DNA from: an uncultured Oscillospiraceae bacterium
Lineage (GTDB): Bacteria; Bacillota; Clostridia; Oscillospirales; Acutalibacteraceae
Direction of reading: 5' to 3'
Length of the DNA: 39,706 nucleotides
NCBI GenBank assembly: GCA_900549055.1
Contig: URNB01000009.1
Coordinates: 1 to 39,706 of the forward strand
Each line of letters opens with the position of its first letter. Positions within the stretch are counted from its first letter, which is position 1. This document shows, one piece after another, positions 8,719-17,103 of this stretch. Position numbers and translations under genes: made by a program. The notes beneath the pieces are model-generated. The model saw only the letters and a program-made list of their open reading frames with translations. It made no database searches and had not been told where the DNA came from.

Positions 8719-10779
8719 TCATATCCTCAATATCACTTCGGTTGAAATATCCTTAACAAACGCAATAAGCTGCTGGCAAAGCGCCACAACCAGCATACCT
8801 ATAAATACCATAAGCAGAATTACCACTACCGTTATAAGTATTGCAAGCGCCGTTTTTGCCGCTGTGAAGTTATGCGTCTGCATTACGCTTACAATTATCA
8901 GCGCAACGGAATAAATAATTGCAGCCGCTGCCAGAACATAATAAAAATCGCCCTCGGTTTTAAGCAGCACACGGCTTAAAAGTATTGCAACGGTATTTAT
9001 TACTATATACGGCCAAAGCGCCGTGCAGGTAGCAATAAATATATCGCCGAACTTTCCCTCGCCGTTCATAAGCGAGGTTACGCACCACTGCGCAATACAC
9101 CAAATAAACACCGCGCCTATAAGAAACGCCGACATACCGAACATATTATAGGTTTGCAGGTTGTTTGTGTTGAAAATAAAGCCGGTAAACAGGTTGGAAG
9201 CCGTCATAACAACTACCGCCGCACCGAGAATTACCGCAGAAACGGCAACCGAGCCGCGCTTTTCCCTTTTCATTTCCCAATAGCCCTTTAACGGGTGGTA
9301 GCAGACATACCGTATAAACCCTATTCTGCCGAGCGCTGAGTCAGCGGAAATTTTTCCCGCATTTTTACTGCGCCATTTTGAAACTAAAACCGCCGCCGCA
9401 ATTAAAGCAACAATAGCTACCGCAATCACGGCAATATTACCTTCTATATATTCGCGCCTTACAAAAGCATATGCCTTTGAATAATCGGTTCTGTTGCCCG
9501 CCATTTTGTAGTATTTCATAGCGGTTTTCATATCGTGCCGTTTATAAGCCGCGTTTGCTATGCCGTTCATTGCAAGGGTGCAGTTACTGTTATTTTTCAT
9601 TATCTCGTTCCAGCCGGCTTCTTCCGAATCGGAATCAATGTTTTTCTGTGCCTTTGCAACATCACCGAAAAGCCTGCCGTATTCGGTAAGCTCATAAACA
9701 CACACGGCGTTTCTGCCCGAGTCGCTTATGTAAAACCTGCCGCCGCTGTAAACCATAGATGTAGGCACGCTCATACCGCCGCTGTATGTTCCCGGTCCGC
9801 CGAAAACATATAAAAGCTCGCTGCTTTCGTTGTAAACAAATACTCTGGAGCGCTTTCTGTCAAGAATGGCGAAGTTACCGTATTCAAGCTCGCAAAAGTC
9901 AATTATTGCCGAATTTCCCTTGTAGGTAAGTCCGCCGGTTGTAACATCCCCCGCAGGCTCGCCTATTCTTTTCAATACATCGTTACCCTTAGCGTTGAGC
10001 CGCCTTAACGCCTCAACCTCCTCCGATGTTGATTCGTTGGTTACATATATAAACCCGTCAGATGAAACCGAAAGATTTGAATACTCCGTAGGAACTACCG
10101 ACTGAGACCTTTCCCTTTGCTCCTTGGTTGAAAGCTTTCTCCAAAATTGCTCAATTACCGAAAGTGTAACCTTCGGCGCGCCTATTGATTTAAGATAACC
10201 GCCGTTTTTATCAAACTGTATAAGCCCCATATTGTAGCCTGCGGAAATAACAAAAATTCTTTCGTGATCGTCAACTGCAACCTTTGTGGGTGAAAAATTA
10301 AAGTCTTCACCGAACGAATCCTCATTCGGCGTTTCAATAACAAGGGTAGACTCCTTGTTTTCATTAAGCTTTATAACCCGTGCGTTTCCCGTATCCGCAA
10401 TATATATTCCGTCCGCGGTCACGCAAATACCCGTAGGCTCGGAAAGCCTATCTTCCCTGCCGTTATTTTTAAAATCCGCTATTATTTCGGTATTTCCGCC
10501 CGAAAGCCCCATTATAACTATACGGTTGTTTTTTGTGTCGGCTATATAAAGCCTTCCGTTATAAGCATAAAGATCCTGCGGGGAATTAAAGCCGCCGATA
10601 TTTTCCCCCGTAAGCATACCGGCAGGGGTCGCCGCGTCTGGCGCCGCAACCGCTTTTTCATCATTATCGTATATATAGCTGTAAAATTCAGCCGCACTCA
10701 CCGGAACGCTGAACAATATTGCGAAAATCAAGGCTAAAGCCGATATTATAAGGGTCGATTTTTTAAAACCGTACTTCAA
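8719..10779 (-). CDS. NHL-repeat beta-propeller protein with C-terminal Yip1 membrane domain
   Basis: This 686-residue exported membrane protein starts with a signal peptide (to about residue 29). NHL-type beta-propeller blades span about residues 60-365; repeated units read LYIADTKNNRIV, IYIADTGNARVI and FYISDSGRNAV. A short helical, TPR-like stretch follows (about 375-440, with AAYKRHDMKTAMKYYKMAG). A transmembrane helix sits at about 447-468, and a five-helix Yip1-type domain at about 485-680. The propeller should face outside. The start is TTG at 10779 after AGGGAG. The gene sits between the two importer halves, 23 bases after a permease gene and 10 bases before the DUF5696 start. A sensing or assembly role is a guess only. 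Confidence 0.78.
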   Translation of the reverse strand: MKYGFKKSTLIISALALIFAILFSVPVSAAEFYSYIYDNDEKAVAAPDAATPAGMLTGENIGGFNSPQDLYAYNGRLYIADTKNNRIVIMGLSGGNTEIIADFKNNGREDRLSEPTGICVTADGIYIADTGNARVIKLNENKESTLVIETPNEDSFGEDFNFSPTKVAVDDHERIFVISAGYNMGLIQFDKNGGYLKSIGAPKVTLSVIEQFWRKLSTKEQRERSQSVVPTEYSNLSVSSDGFIYVTNESTSEEVEALRRLNAKGNDVLKRIGEPAGDVTTGGLTYKGNSAIIDFCELEYGNFAILDRKRSRVFVYNESSELLYVFGGPGTYSGGMSVPTSMVYSGGRFYISDSGRNAVCVYELTEYGRLFGDVAKAQKNIDSDSEEAGWNEIMKNNSNCTLAMNGIANAAYKRHDMKTAMKYYKMAGNRTDYSKAYAFVRREYIEGNIAVIAVAIVALIAAAVLVSKWRSKNAGKISADSALGRIGFIRYVCYHPLKGYWEMKREKRGSVAVSAVILGAAVVVMTASNLFTGFIFNTNNLQTYNMFGMSAFLIGAVFIWCIAQWCVTSLMNGEGKFGDIFIATCTALWPYIVINTVAILLSRVLLKTEGDFYYVLAAAAIIYSVALIIVSVMQTHNFTAAKTALAILITVVVILLMVFIGMLVVALCQQLIAFVKDISTEVILRI

Positions 10780-10802
10780 CTGTTCTTCTCCCTTCCGGTG
10801 TG

Positions 10803-11669
10803 TTATTCTTTTATTCCCGATGACATCATTGTTTCCATAACATTGCTTTGCGTTATAATAAACACTGCTATCGGCACGGTCATCATAAGCATTGAAATAG
10901 CGGCGCTTTCTCCCGTGCGCGAAATTCCCGCCGTTACCGCCTGAGAGAGCGCATAAGGCAGGGTTTTAAGCGCCTCGCTGTAAATAGTATTTCCGCCCGT
11001 TTGCCCCCACAGGTTTTGGAACGAAAAAATTATAAGCGTCATCCATGCCGCCTTAACCGAGGGCATTACTATTCGCCAGAATATGCGCTGCTCGCCTGCT
11101 CCGTCAATTCGCGCCGCCTCAAGAATAGTATCGGGCACGTTCACCATAAACTGCTTCATAAGAAAGACATTGAAGGAGGAGCCGAAAACAGGCAGCAAAA
11201 TTGAAAAATATGTATCAATTATTCCGAGCTTTGACATTATAAGAAAGTTCGGTATTGCCGTTACGGGACCTGTAAAAAGCAGTGCCGTAACAATTATTTT
11301 GAAAGCAAGGTTTTTCCCGGGGAATTTCTTCTTTTCAAGAATATATCCCGCCGCCGACGCAATAAAAATTGAGCCTACCGTTCCCGCGGCGGTAATAAGC
11401 AGCGTGTTTGAAACATAGCGCGAAAACGGCACCATACTTTCGGTAAATAGGGCGGATATACCCTTAAAGTTATTAACCGTGGGGTTTCTTACGAAAAACC
11501 TCGGCGGAAATACAAACAGCTCGTCGAGCGGTTTAAAGGCATTGCTTATTGTGTAAACCATGGGCAGCACCATAACCGCCGCAAAAAGGCAAAGAAAAAT
11601 AAAGTTTGCGGTATTGCCTGCAAGCGACCTTGCCGCGCGCGGCTTGCGATGAAGTATTTTAATTTTCAC
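10803..11669 (-). CDS. Carbohydrate ABC transporter permease, MalG type (second importer)
   Basis: This 288-residue, six-helix permease has the EAA loop EAARIDGAGEQRIFWRIVMP. It is the MalG-type subunit of the second importer in the operon, encoded 13 bases after its MalF-type partner. The start is GTG at 11669, with AAGGGGTGG upstream. It differs clearly in sequence from the MalG-type permease at 4345-5277, so the two importers are not a recent duplication. Confidence 0.9.
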   Translation of the reverse strand: MKIKILHRKPRAARSLAGNTANFIFLCLFAAVMVLPMVYTISNAFKPLDELFVFPPRFFVRNPTVNNFKGISALFTESMVPFSRYVSNTLLITAAGTVGSIFIASAAGYILEKKKFPGKNLAFKIIVTALLFTGPVTAIPNFLIMSKLGIIDTYFSILLPVFGSSFNVFLMKQFMVNVPDTILEAARIDGAGEQRIFWRIVMPSVKAAWMTLIIFSFQNLWGQTGGNTIYSEALKTLPYALSQAVTAGISRTGESAAISMLMMTVPIAVFIITQSNVMETMMSSGIKE

Positions 11670-11682
11670 AGCTTACCACCCC

Positions 11683-12588
11683 TTAATTGCCCACATTGCT
11701 TATAGCCTTTTGTATAAGCTTGTTTGTGCCGAGCATCATTAAAAACAAAATAGTTGCCACAGCGCCTGCATAACCCATTTCAAATTTTGTAGTGCCGTAG
11801 TCCTCCATATGATTAAGTATTGTATGCACGGCGTAATCGGTACTTGGGAAGCCGCAAAGCGCGGTTGATACCGCCCCGCAGCCGAAAGCGCCCGAAATAC
11901 TCATAACCGCACCGAAAAAAAGCTGAGGTTTCAGTGATGGCAGCGTTACATACCAAAGCTCCTGCCAGCGGTTTCTTATTCCCTCAACATATCCCACCTC
12001 GTAATACGAGCGGTCAATTCCGCGAAGACCCGCAACAAACGAGAGAAAGCCCGAGCCTAAGCTCATCCATATCTGCACCGCGATTACAAGACCCAGCATA
12101 TATTTCGCGTCGGTAAGCCACTGTATAGGCTCATCAATAATATTAAGGTACATAAGTATAGAGTTGGCATAGCCATAGGCGTCGCCGCTGAACATTATCT
12201 GCCATATCATATACGCGCCGCCCGAAATTGACGGAGCATAGAAAAACAACACCATAAGCGGCCTTATTTTCGGGTTTAAATCATTTATAAACCACGCCAC
12301 CAAAAGCGATGCCAGATACCCCACGGGTCCTGAAATAAGCGCGATAACCAGTGTGTTTTTCAGCGCTATTAAAAAGGTATCGTCACTGAATAAAAGCTCC
12401 ATATAGTTTTGAAAGCCTATGAATTTCGGCGTTTCAAAAACATTGTAATTCGTAAAGGAAAGGAACATTGATATTACTACGGGCAGCACGGTGAAAAGTG
12501 TGAAAAATATTAAAAACGGGCCTAAGTAGCAAATAGAAAATAAGCCGTCCTTAAATTTCCAGCCGACTGTTTTTTGCTTATTTTTCAC
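11683..12588 (-). CDS. Carbohydrate ABC transporter permease, MalF type (second importer)
   Basis: This 301-residue, six-helix permease pairs with 10803-11669. The first helix lies in YLGPFLIFFTLFTVLPVV. The EAA loop is present but degenerate at its first residues (EVGYVEGIRNRWQELWYVTLP-like, Glu-Val-Gly in place of Glu-Ala-Ala). The start is GTG at 12588 with AGGTGG six bases upstream. It overlaps the end of the receptor gene by 11 bases, which suggests translational coupling with that receptor. Confidence 0.9.
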   Translation of the reverse strand: MKNKQKTVGWKFKDGLFSICYLGPFLIFFTLFTVLPVVISMFLSFTNYNVFETPKFIGFQNYMELLFSDDTFLIALKNTLVIALISGPVGYLASLLVAWFINDLNPKIRPLMVLFFYAPSISGGAYMIWQIMFSGDAYGYANSILMYLNIIDEPIQWLTDAKYMLGLVIAVQIWMSLGSGFLSFVAGLRGIDRSYYEVGYVEGIRNRWQELWYVTLPSLKPQLFFGAVMSISGAFGCGAVSTALCGFPSTDYAVHTILNHMEDYGTTKFEMGYAGAVATILFLMMLGTNKLIQKAISNVGN

Positions 12589-15367
12589 TCTTTGCCACCT
12601 GCCTTAGTTCAAGTCCGAATTCCTTGCGTTTTTTATCTATTTCGGCGTTTATCTTATATGTGTATTCATAAAGTGCGTCCGTAGGCGAAGCGTCGTTATA
12701 AACAACATTTCTGAACGCGTTGTTTATGTTTCTCGCAAGATAATATCCGCCCGGCACCGGCTCTACCGCACCCAGCATATTAACCTGAGCGAGAATTTTC
12801 TGTTTTTGCTCACTGCTCCAGTTGCTCTGCTCCAGCGCCTTTAAATTTGCCGAATTATAGCGTGATGATTTTCCGAGCACGCTTTCTATTTCATCGGCGT
12901 ATGTTACCTGCTGTTCTGTTTCCGTCCACCATTTCAAAAATTCCCATGCCTTTTCGGGTTTATCGGTGTCGGATAATATCATAGCCGTTCCCACAGTTAC
13001 AAGTGCGCTGCGGTCAATGCTGCCGTCCTCCCGCAAGGTACCGGGCAGCATGTCCATTTCCCAAAGCCCGTTTATTTCGGGCGCCGAAACCTGCAAGGAG
13101 TTGTAGGTTGCAACCGAGGCTATGGCTATAGGCATTTCACCTGACCTGAAACGGTTTACCACATCATAGGAAAGCGGGAAGCCGTAACTTACATAAAAGT
13201 TGGTAAACTCGGTAAATACATTTATTGAGCCTACACTGTCAAGCACCGAGTATTTTCCGCCGTCCTCATAAATATTAAGCCCCGCTTGCTTAAGCATAAG
13301 CAAAAAGCTATCCGCAGCCGACGGCAGACCTATTTCCATATTGTTGTTGGAAAGCACCGAGGAGGCTGAAATCAAATCGTCCCACGTTTCGGGCTTTGAA
13401 ATTCCCACCTGCTGCAATATATCCTTGCGGTAGAAAAGCATACTGAAATCTATATGCTCGGGCAAACCGTAGTACTTATCGCAATATTTCACAGGTATAA
13501 GGGCTGCCGGTGCAAATCTTGCCGCAACCTCATTAAAATCGGAAAAATCGGAAACGGGGTACGCCGCGTTTCTCATTGCAAAGTTAAAAACATCGGGTGA
13601 GGAAACCACAACAAGGTCGGGTCCTATTCCCGCAACCGTAGCCATCATAAGGGAGGAAACGGCAACATTCTTGACATTGACCGCCGTGCCCGTTTTGGGT
13701 GTAAAGGACTTTGCCGCCATATTTCTTATAATTTGCGCCTGCTCTCTGCCCTGACCCACCCAAACAGTAAGGGCTTCCTTTTTATCGGTTTTCTCCTTTG
13801 TTCCTATTGTTTCGTAATCGGTAACATATGAATAAAGGTAAGAGTTTATTCCAAATATAAGCTGCTTGAAAAAGCCTGCCTTTGCCGGATATTCAGAGCT
13901 GTCGTTTCCGAATGTAAGCGAATCAATTTCAAGCGGCTGCTTTGCAGCATTACCTATCCAGGTGCTCAGCGAACCGATATTGGTTTTAAAGTAAGAATAT
14001 TCCTTCGGTATTTTGTCGGGGTCGCTGTGCATATTATTAAGCTGCCGCACAAACGAGCGTATGAGCGCCGCACCCGAGTTGCCCTTGCCGCAGTAGCTTT
14101 CAATCCAATCAGCGGCAGCCGCCAAAACCTCAGCCTGCTCTTTCAGGCTTTGAACAAGCTCGGGGTAAAGCTTGCCTATGCGGTAATCGCGCATAAGGTC
14201 GGGTGACGCGCCCAAAACCGGCAAAAGCTTATTATATATGCCGTTGAAAATATCAACGCTGTTATTTAAAAGCCGCAGCACCGCGTCCATCTCGCCGAGG
14301 GTGTTTTGCAGCTTAATTTCGTTTTCGCCTTTATTAAGGTATACATACATCCCGTCACCGAGCGTGACCGTCTGCCACGAGGCGTCGTATTTAAAGGAAA
14401 ACGCCTTTGCTTCTTCATACGGAATATCCCCGTTTATATACAAGGCTCTTGATGAGGTCTGCCCCGGCGCCGTATTCTGGCGTACACGCATACACACTTT
14501 ATAAAGTCCGTCTTCGGGAGCGTTTATTTTCCATATTATATACTGCCCTACGCCGTTCCAATGGTAGCCGCCCACGGTATTAAGTAAAACCTTGCCCGGC
14601 TTTTGCGGCGATGTGGCGGCTGATTTATTATCCGATATAGGATAAACGGTAGTAGCGGATTTTAAGGAATAGTCCTCACCCTCAAGAAATACCGTTCCGC
14701 CGGCTTCCTTAGCGCCGCTCTGCTTTTTCGCGGCAAGCCACTCTTTATAAGTCGCTATATTGCCCGTCGGCACAAGTTCGGCTTTTTCTATTTCAGCCGA
14801 ACACAAAAGGCTTGTTATTCTGAGCTTGTGGGTATTGCCTGCGGTCAGAGCTACCGAAAGCGGCTCTGAATACTCATAGGCGTAATCGTATAAATAATTG
14901 CAAATGCTGTTTCTGCTTTCAGCCTGCTCGGGGCGCACCTGATTGCCTTTGTAATCCTCGGTCGGCTCGGTAACATCGTAATACTCTCTTTCAAGCTTTA
15001 CCTGCTCCAGTTCTTTATACTGATATTTATTATCGACCGAAATTCCCACTTCAACATTATCGCGCGTTTCATCCTTGATTTTATATGTCAGCTTTATGTA
15101 ATAGCGCGAGGAAACGGCAGGAGTTACCTGCCACTCGGTGTATTCGCGGCTGTTTTCATCCTTTCCCGTTGCGGCGGTATCGCCGCCCAGTGTTATAACC
15201 TCACCTTGGGCTGCCGCCCCGCTTTCGCTCAGCCAATTTGAATAACCGTTTTCGGCGGAGCGGCTGCTTTCCAGCTTTGATATGTCCCCGTTATCCGCGG
15301 CGGCGCTGCAAATTATAGCCGGTATTGTAAGCATTACCGCAAGCAATAGCGCAATAGTTTTTTTCAT
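12578..15367 (-). CDS. Large solute-binding protein fused to carbohydrate-binding-like modules
   Basis: This 929-residue exported protein is about twice the usual receptor length. A signal peptide covers residues 1-24 (cleavage after an AAA stretch). Residues about 35-200 form a beta-rich module. Residues about 222-370 look like a CBM6/35-type sandwich (FLEGEDYSLKS opening, then YKVCMRVRQN). A helical linker follows, and residues about 530-925 are a family 1 solute-binding domain (LTVWVGQGREQ start, YGLPEHIDFSMLFYRKDIL, PEKAWEFLKWWTE). No proper lipobox is seen, since the residue before Cys20 is Ile. The start ATG at 15367 has AAGGGG upstream. It is the first gene of the minus-strand operon and should serve the permeases at 10803-12588. 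Adding binding modules to a receptor suggests a polymeric or surface-held substrate. Confidence 0.82.
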   Translation of the reverse strand: MKKTIALLLAVMLTIPAIICSAAADNGDISKLESSRSAENGYSNWLSESGAAAQGEVITLGGDTAATGKDENSREYTEWQVTPAVSSRYYIKLTYKIKDETRDNVEVGISVDNKYQYKELEQVKLEREYYDVTEPTEDYKGNQVRPEQAESRNSICNYLYDYAYEYSEPLSVALTAGNTHKLRITSLLCSAEIEKAELVPTGNIATYKEWLAAKKQSGAKEAGGTVFLEGEDYSLKSATTVYPISDNKSAATSPQKPGKVLLNTVGGYHWNGVGQYIIWKINAPEDGLYKVCMRVRQNTAPGQTSSRALYINGDIPYEEAKAFSFKYDASWQTVTLGDGMYVYLNKGENEIKLQNTLGEMDAVLRLLNNSVDIFNGIYNKLLPVLGASPDLMRDYRIGKLYPELVQSLKEQAEVLAAAADWIESYCGKGNSGAALIRSFVRQLNNMHSDPDKIPKEYSYFKTNIGSLSTWIGNAAKQPLEIDSLTFGNDSSEYPAKAGFFKQLIFGINSYLYSYVTDYETIGTKEKTDKKEALTVWVGQGREQAQIIRNMAAKSFTPKTGTAVNVKNVAVSSLMMATVAGIGPDLVVVSSPDVFNFAMRNAAYPVSDFSDFNEVAARFAPAALIPVKYCDKYYGLPEHIDFSMLFYRKDILQQVGISKPETWDDLISASSVLSNNNMEIGLPSAADSFLLMLKQAGLNIYEDGGKYSVLDSVGSINVFTEFTNFYVSYGFPLSYDVVNRFRSGEMPIAIASVATYNSLQVSAPEINGLWEMDMLPGTLREDGSIDRSALVTVGTAMILSDTDKPEKAWEFLKWWTETEQQVTYADEIESVLGKSSRYNSANLKALEQSNWSSEQKQKILAQVNMLGAVEPVPGGYYLARNINNAFRNVVYNDASPTDALYEYTYKINAEIDKKRKEFGLELRQVAKSEK

Positions 15368-15417
15368 GGCCGAGCCCCTTTGTATAAATTATTTAAAAGT
15401 TATTATCAATGTATCTG

Positions 15418-15446
15418 TTTATATGATAACTTATCGTAACGGTCAG
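15418..15446 (-). promoter_or_regulatory. Probable promoter of the sugar-uptake operon
   Basis: On the minus strand, CTGACC (15446-15441) and TATAAA (15423-15418) are separated by exactly 17 bases, placing the start of transcription about 44 bases before the receptor ATG. The -35 box is poor (4 of 6), as expected for an activator-dependent promoter. It overlaps the proximal copy of the CGGTCAKTAA repeat. Confidence 0.5.
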
Positions 15447-15527
15447 TAATAGTACAATCATCTTCATTTTTGGTATATTTCTCACTTTGTTGATTTTTTC
15501 AATATTATTTACCGCATCGGTCATTAA
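15440..15527. promoter_or_regulatory. Paired direct repeat CGGTCAKTAA, candidate regulator sites
   Basis: CGGTCAGTAA at 15440-15449 and CGGTCATTAA at 15518-15527 differ at one base and lie 78 bases apart in the same orientation. They sit between the divergent AraC-family gene and the operon it probably controls. The first copy covers the -35 box of the operon promoter. AraC-family proteins commonly bind direct repeats overlapping the -35, so these are candidate sites by inference. Ten-base matches in AT-rich DNA can arise by chance. Confidence 0.4.
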
Positions 15528-15664
15528 ACTTTCAGTACTCAACCAATCATCGCTTTTGCTTAAAAAAAAAAAAAAATCGCCTTGAATTTCGGCATTTTAA
15601 CTTTGTTTTGCACATTTAAGGTAATCATAAGCAAATAGTTATTTTTGGTAAAATTTTTTCTTAC

Positions 15665-15693
15665 TTGTGTTTTATTAAAAAATATGTTAATAT
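15665..15693 (+). promoter_or_regulatory. Possible promoter of the AraC-family gene
   Basis: TTGTGT (15665-15670) and TAATAT (15688-15693) are spaced by 17 bases. Transcription would begin only about 10-12 bases before the TTG start, which leaves almost no leader and weakens the call. Confidence 0.3.
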
Positions 15694-15711
15694 TTAACAG
15701 GGTGATGAATT

Positions 15712-17046
15712 TTGCAGTTATCGACACTTGAAAACAACAGTCCCGACTACTCATTAAAACTTTGCTCAGTCAATATTTATAATTTTTCAGAAGCATTTAC
15801 CTTTCCGCAAAGCGAAAATCAGCGGCTTTGGATAATAATTTCCGGCAACGGAGCTTATTATAATACGCGTGATGAGCAAACCAGAAAATATAAAAAGTTT
15901 TCCTTTGTATCAAAGGAATGTTCGGCTGAATGGATTTTTACACCCGCAAATTCGCAAACCTCTGTTTTTTGCGCCGAGTACAAGCTTTATGTCTCATCGC
16001 CACTTGCCGACGATAACGCAGGAAAAGGCTATCAAAGGGATTACCGTATTTTCAGCCATGAATTTGAATGTGATGCAAAGCAGGTAGTAGATTACCTGCC
16101 TGACGCCGCCACATATTTTCAGTCAATGCTTGAAACTTCCGCCACCGGACAAGCAAGAGCAATGATACTGAGCCGACGTATTGAATATATAGTTACAACC
16201 GCAATAGAATATGAGCGCATTAACAACGATATGGTGTTCGGAAAGGTTTCGGCCGTGGCGTTTGAATACTTTGAGCCTATGTGCCTTCCCGAGCTGGCGC
16301 TTGACATAAGTAATATTAAAATACAGTCCGCCAAGCCGCACGAGGCACCTGATACGTTTATGACCTTCTTCGCCAGCCACAAATTTGTTGAGCTGCCGCG
16401 GCAGCCGGATAATTATGTTTACGAATTACATAACGACCCTATAAAAAACGAATATTGTAAATTCACCGTAAAATCAAGTGATTTATTTAAAATCTGGTTT
16501 TTCAGAGAGCATAAAGCCGACGACTGCTCACTGACAGATATATTAAAAACCGGTTATATAAGCTTTTCCGTTCGTTCGAATGAAGCCTGTAAGCTGCAAA
16601 TCAGCTTGTATTCTATTCCTTCTTATATTTCGGTACGCTATTATTTTGAAATAAAGCAAGCCGATGAATGGACCGAGTTCAAAATCCCACTGCTTACAAA
16701 TCAGAAATCCGCAAATAAAAGCCCTTATGTTTTGCAGGCGCTTAAATATATTCAGGATAATTTCCGTGAAAAAATTACTGTTGATGAAATTGCAAAGCAT
16801 ATTCTTATTAACCCGACGTATCTTTCGGGGCTTTTCCACAGGGAGGTAGGACAGCCCATAACCTCATATATAAACTTTTGCCGCATAAACCTTGCAAAGC
16901 AGTTGCTTTTTGAAACCGACGAAACAATTACCGCTATTGCGGCGCAAACCGGATTTTACGACAGCTCGCATTTTCTTAAAGCCTTTAAAAAGGCGGTGGG
17001 TATAACCCCCAAGGAGTACAGGCGCACCGAAAAAAAGAAAAAATAA
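15712..17046 (+). CDS. AraC-family transcriptional regulator of the sugar locus
   Basis: This 444-residue regulator has a cupin-like sensing region in about residues 10-110 (LWIIISGNGAYY strand pair). A middle region of unknown fold follows (about 120-335). A C-terminal AraC-type double helix-turn-helix lies at about 340-440 (ITVDEIAKHILINPTYLSGLF and ITAIAAQTGFYDSSHFLKAF stretches). The start is TTG at 15712 with AGGGTGA close upstream; an ATG at 15705 is out of frame. It is transcribed away from the receptor gene, the usual layout for a local activator responding to the imported sugar. A strong bidirectional terminator follows the stop. The effector is unknown. Confidence 0.88.
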   Translation: MQLSTLENNSPDYSLKLCSVNIYNFSEAFTFPQSENQRLWIIISGNGAYYNTRDEQTRKYKKFSFVSKECSAEWIFTPANSQTSVFCAEYKLYVSSPLADDNAGKGYQRDYRIFSHEFECDAKQVVDYLPDAATYFQSMLETSATGQARAMILSRRIEYIVTTAIEYERINNDMVFGKVSAVAFEYFEPMCLPELALDISNIKIQSAKPHEAPDTFMTFFASHKFVELPRQPDNYVYELHNDPIKNEYCKFTVKSSDLFKIWFFREHKADDCSLTDILKTGYISFSVRSNEACKLQISLYSIPSYISVRYYFEIKQADEWTEFKIPLLTNQKSANKSPYVLQALKYIQDNFREKITVDEIAKHILINPTYLSGLFHREVGQPITSYINFCRINLAKQLLFETDETITAIAAQTGFYDSSHFLKAFKKAVGITPKEYRRTEKKKK

Positions 17047-17048
17047 GA

Positions 17049-17086
17049 GAGCGTGTCGAAAAAATCGACACGCTCAATTTTAATTT
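17049..17086. terminator. Bidirectional intrinsic terminator
   Basis: GAGCGTGTCGA (17049-17059) pairs perfectly with 17065-17075 around an AAAAA loop. The plus side is followed by AATTTTAATTT. The minus side runs into a T-rich tract, the complement of the A-rich end of the AraC-family gene. It serves both the AraC-family gene and the convergent EF-G-like gene. Confidence 0.88.
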
Positions 17087-17103
17087 AAATCGGCATAGGC
17101 ACT

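Larger units (their letters stand above)
15368..15711. other. Divergent intergenic region of the sugar locus
   Basis: These 344 bases separate the receptor gene (minus) from the AraC-family gene (plus) and contain no convincing gene. They hold the operon promoter, the paired direct repeats, a small GATAA-C-TTATC palindrome (15425-15435) and a run of 15 A at 15562-15576. A TTGTGT-17-TAATAT promoter-like pair for the regulator lies at 15665-15693. Confidence 0.7.

Noticed and set aside
10182..10364. Short open frames inside the large sugar-locus genes on either strand
   Set aside because: They overlap well-supported coding frames, lack ribosome sites and show no conserved features.
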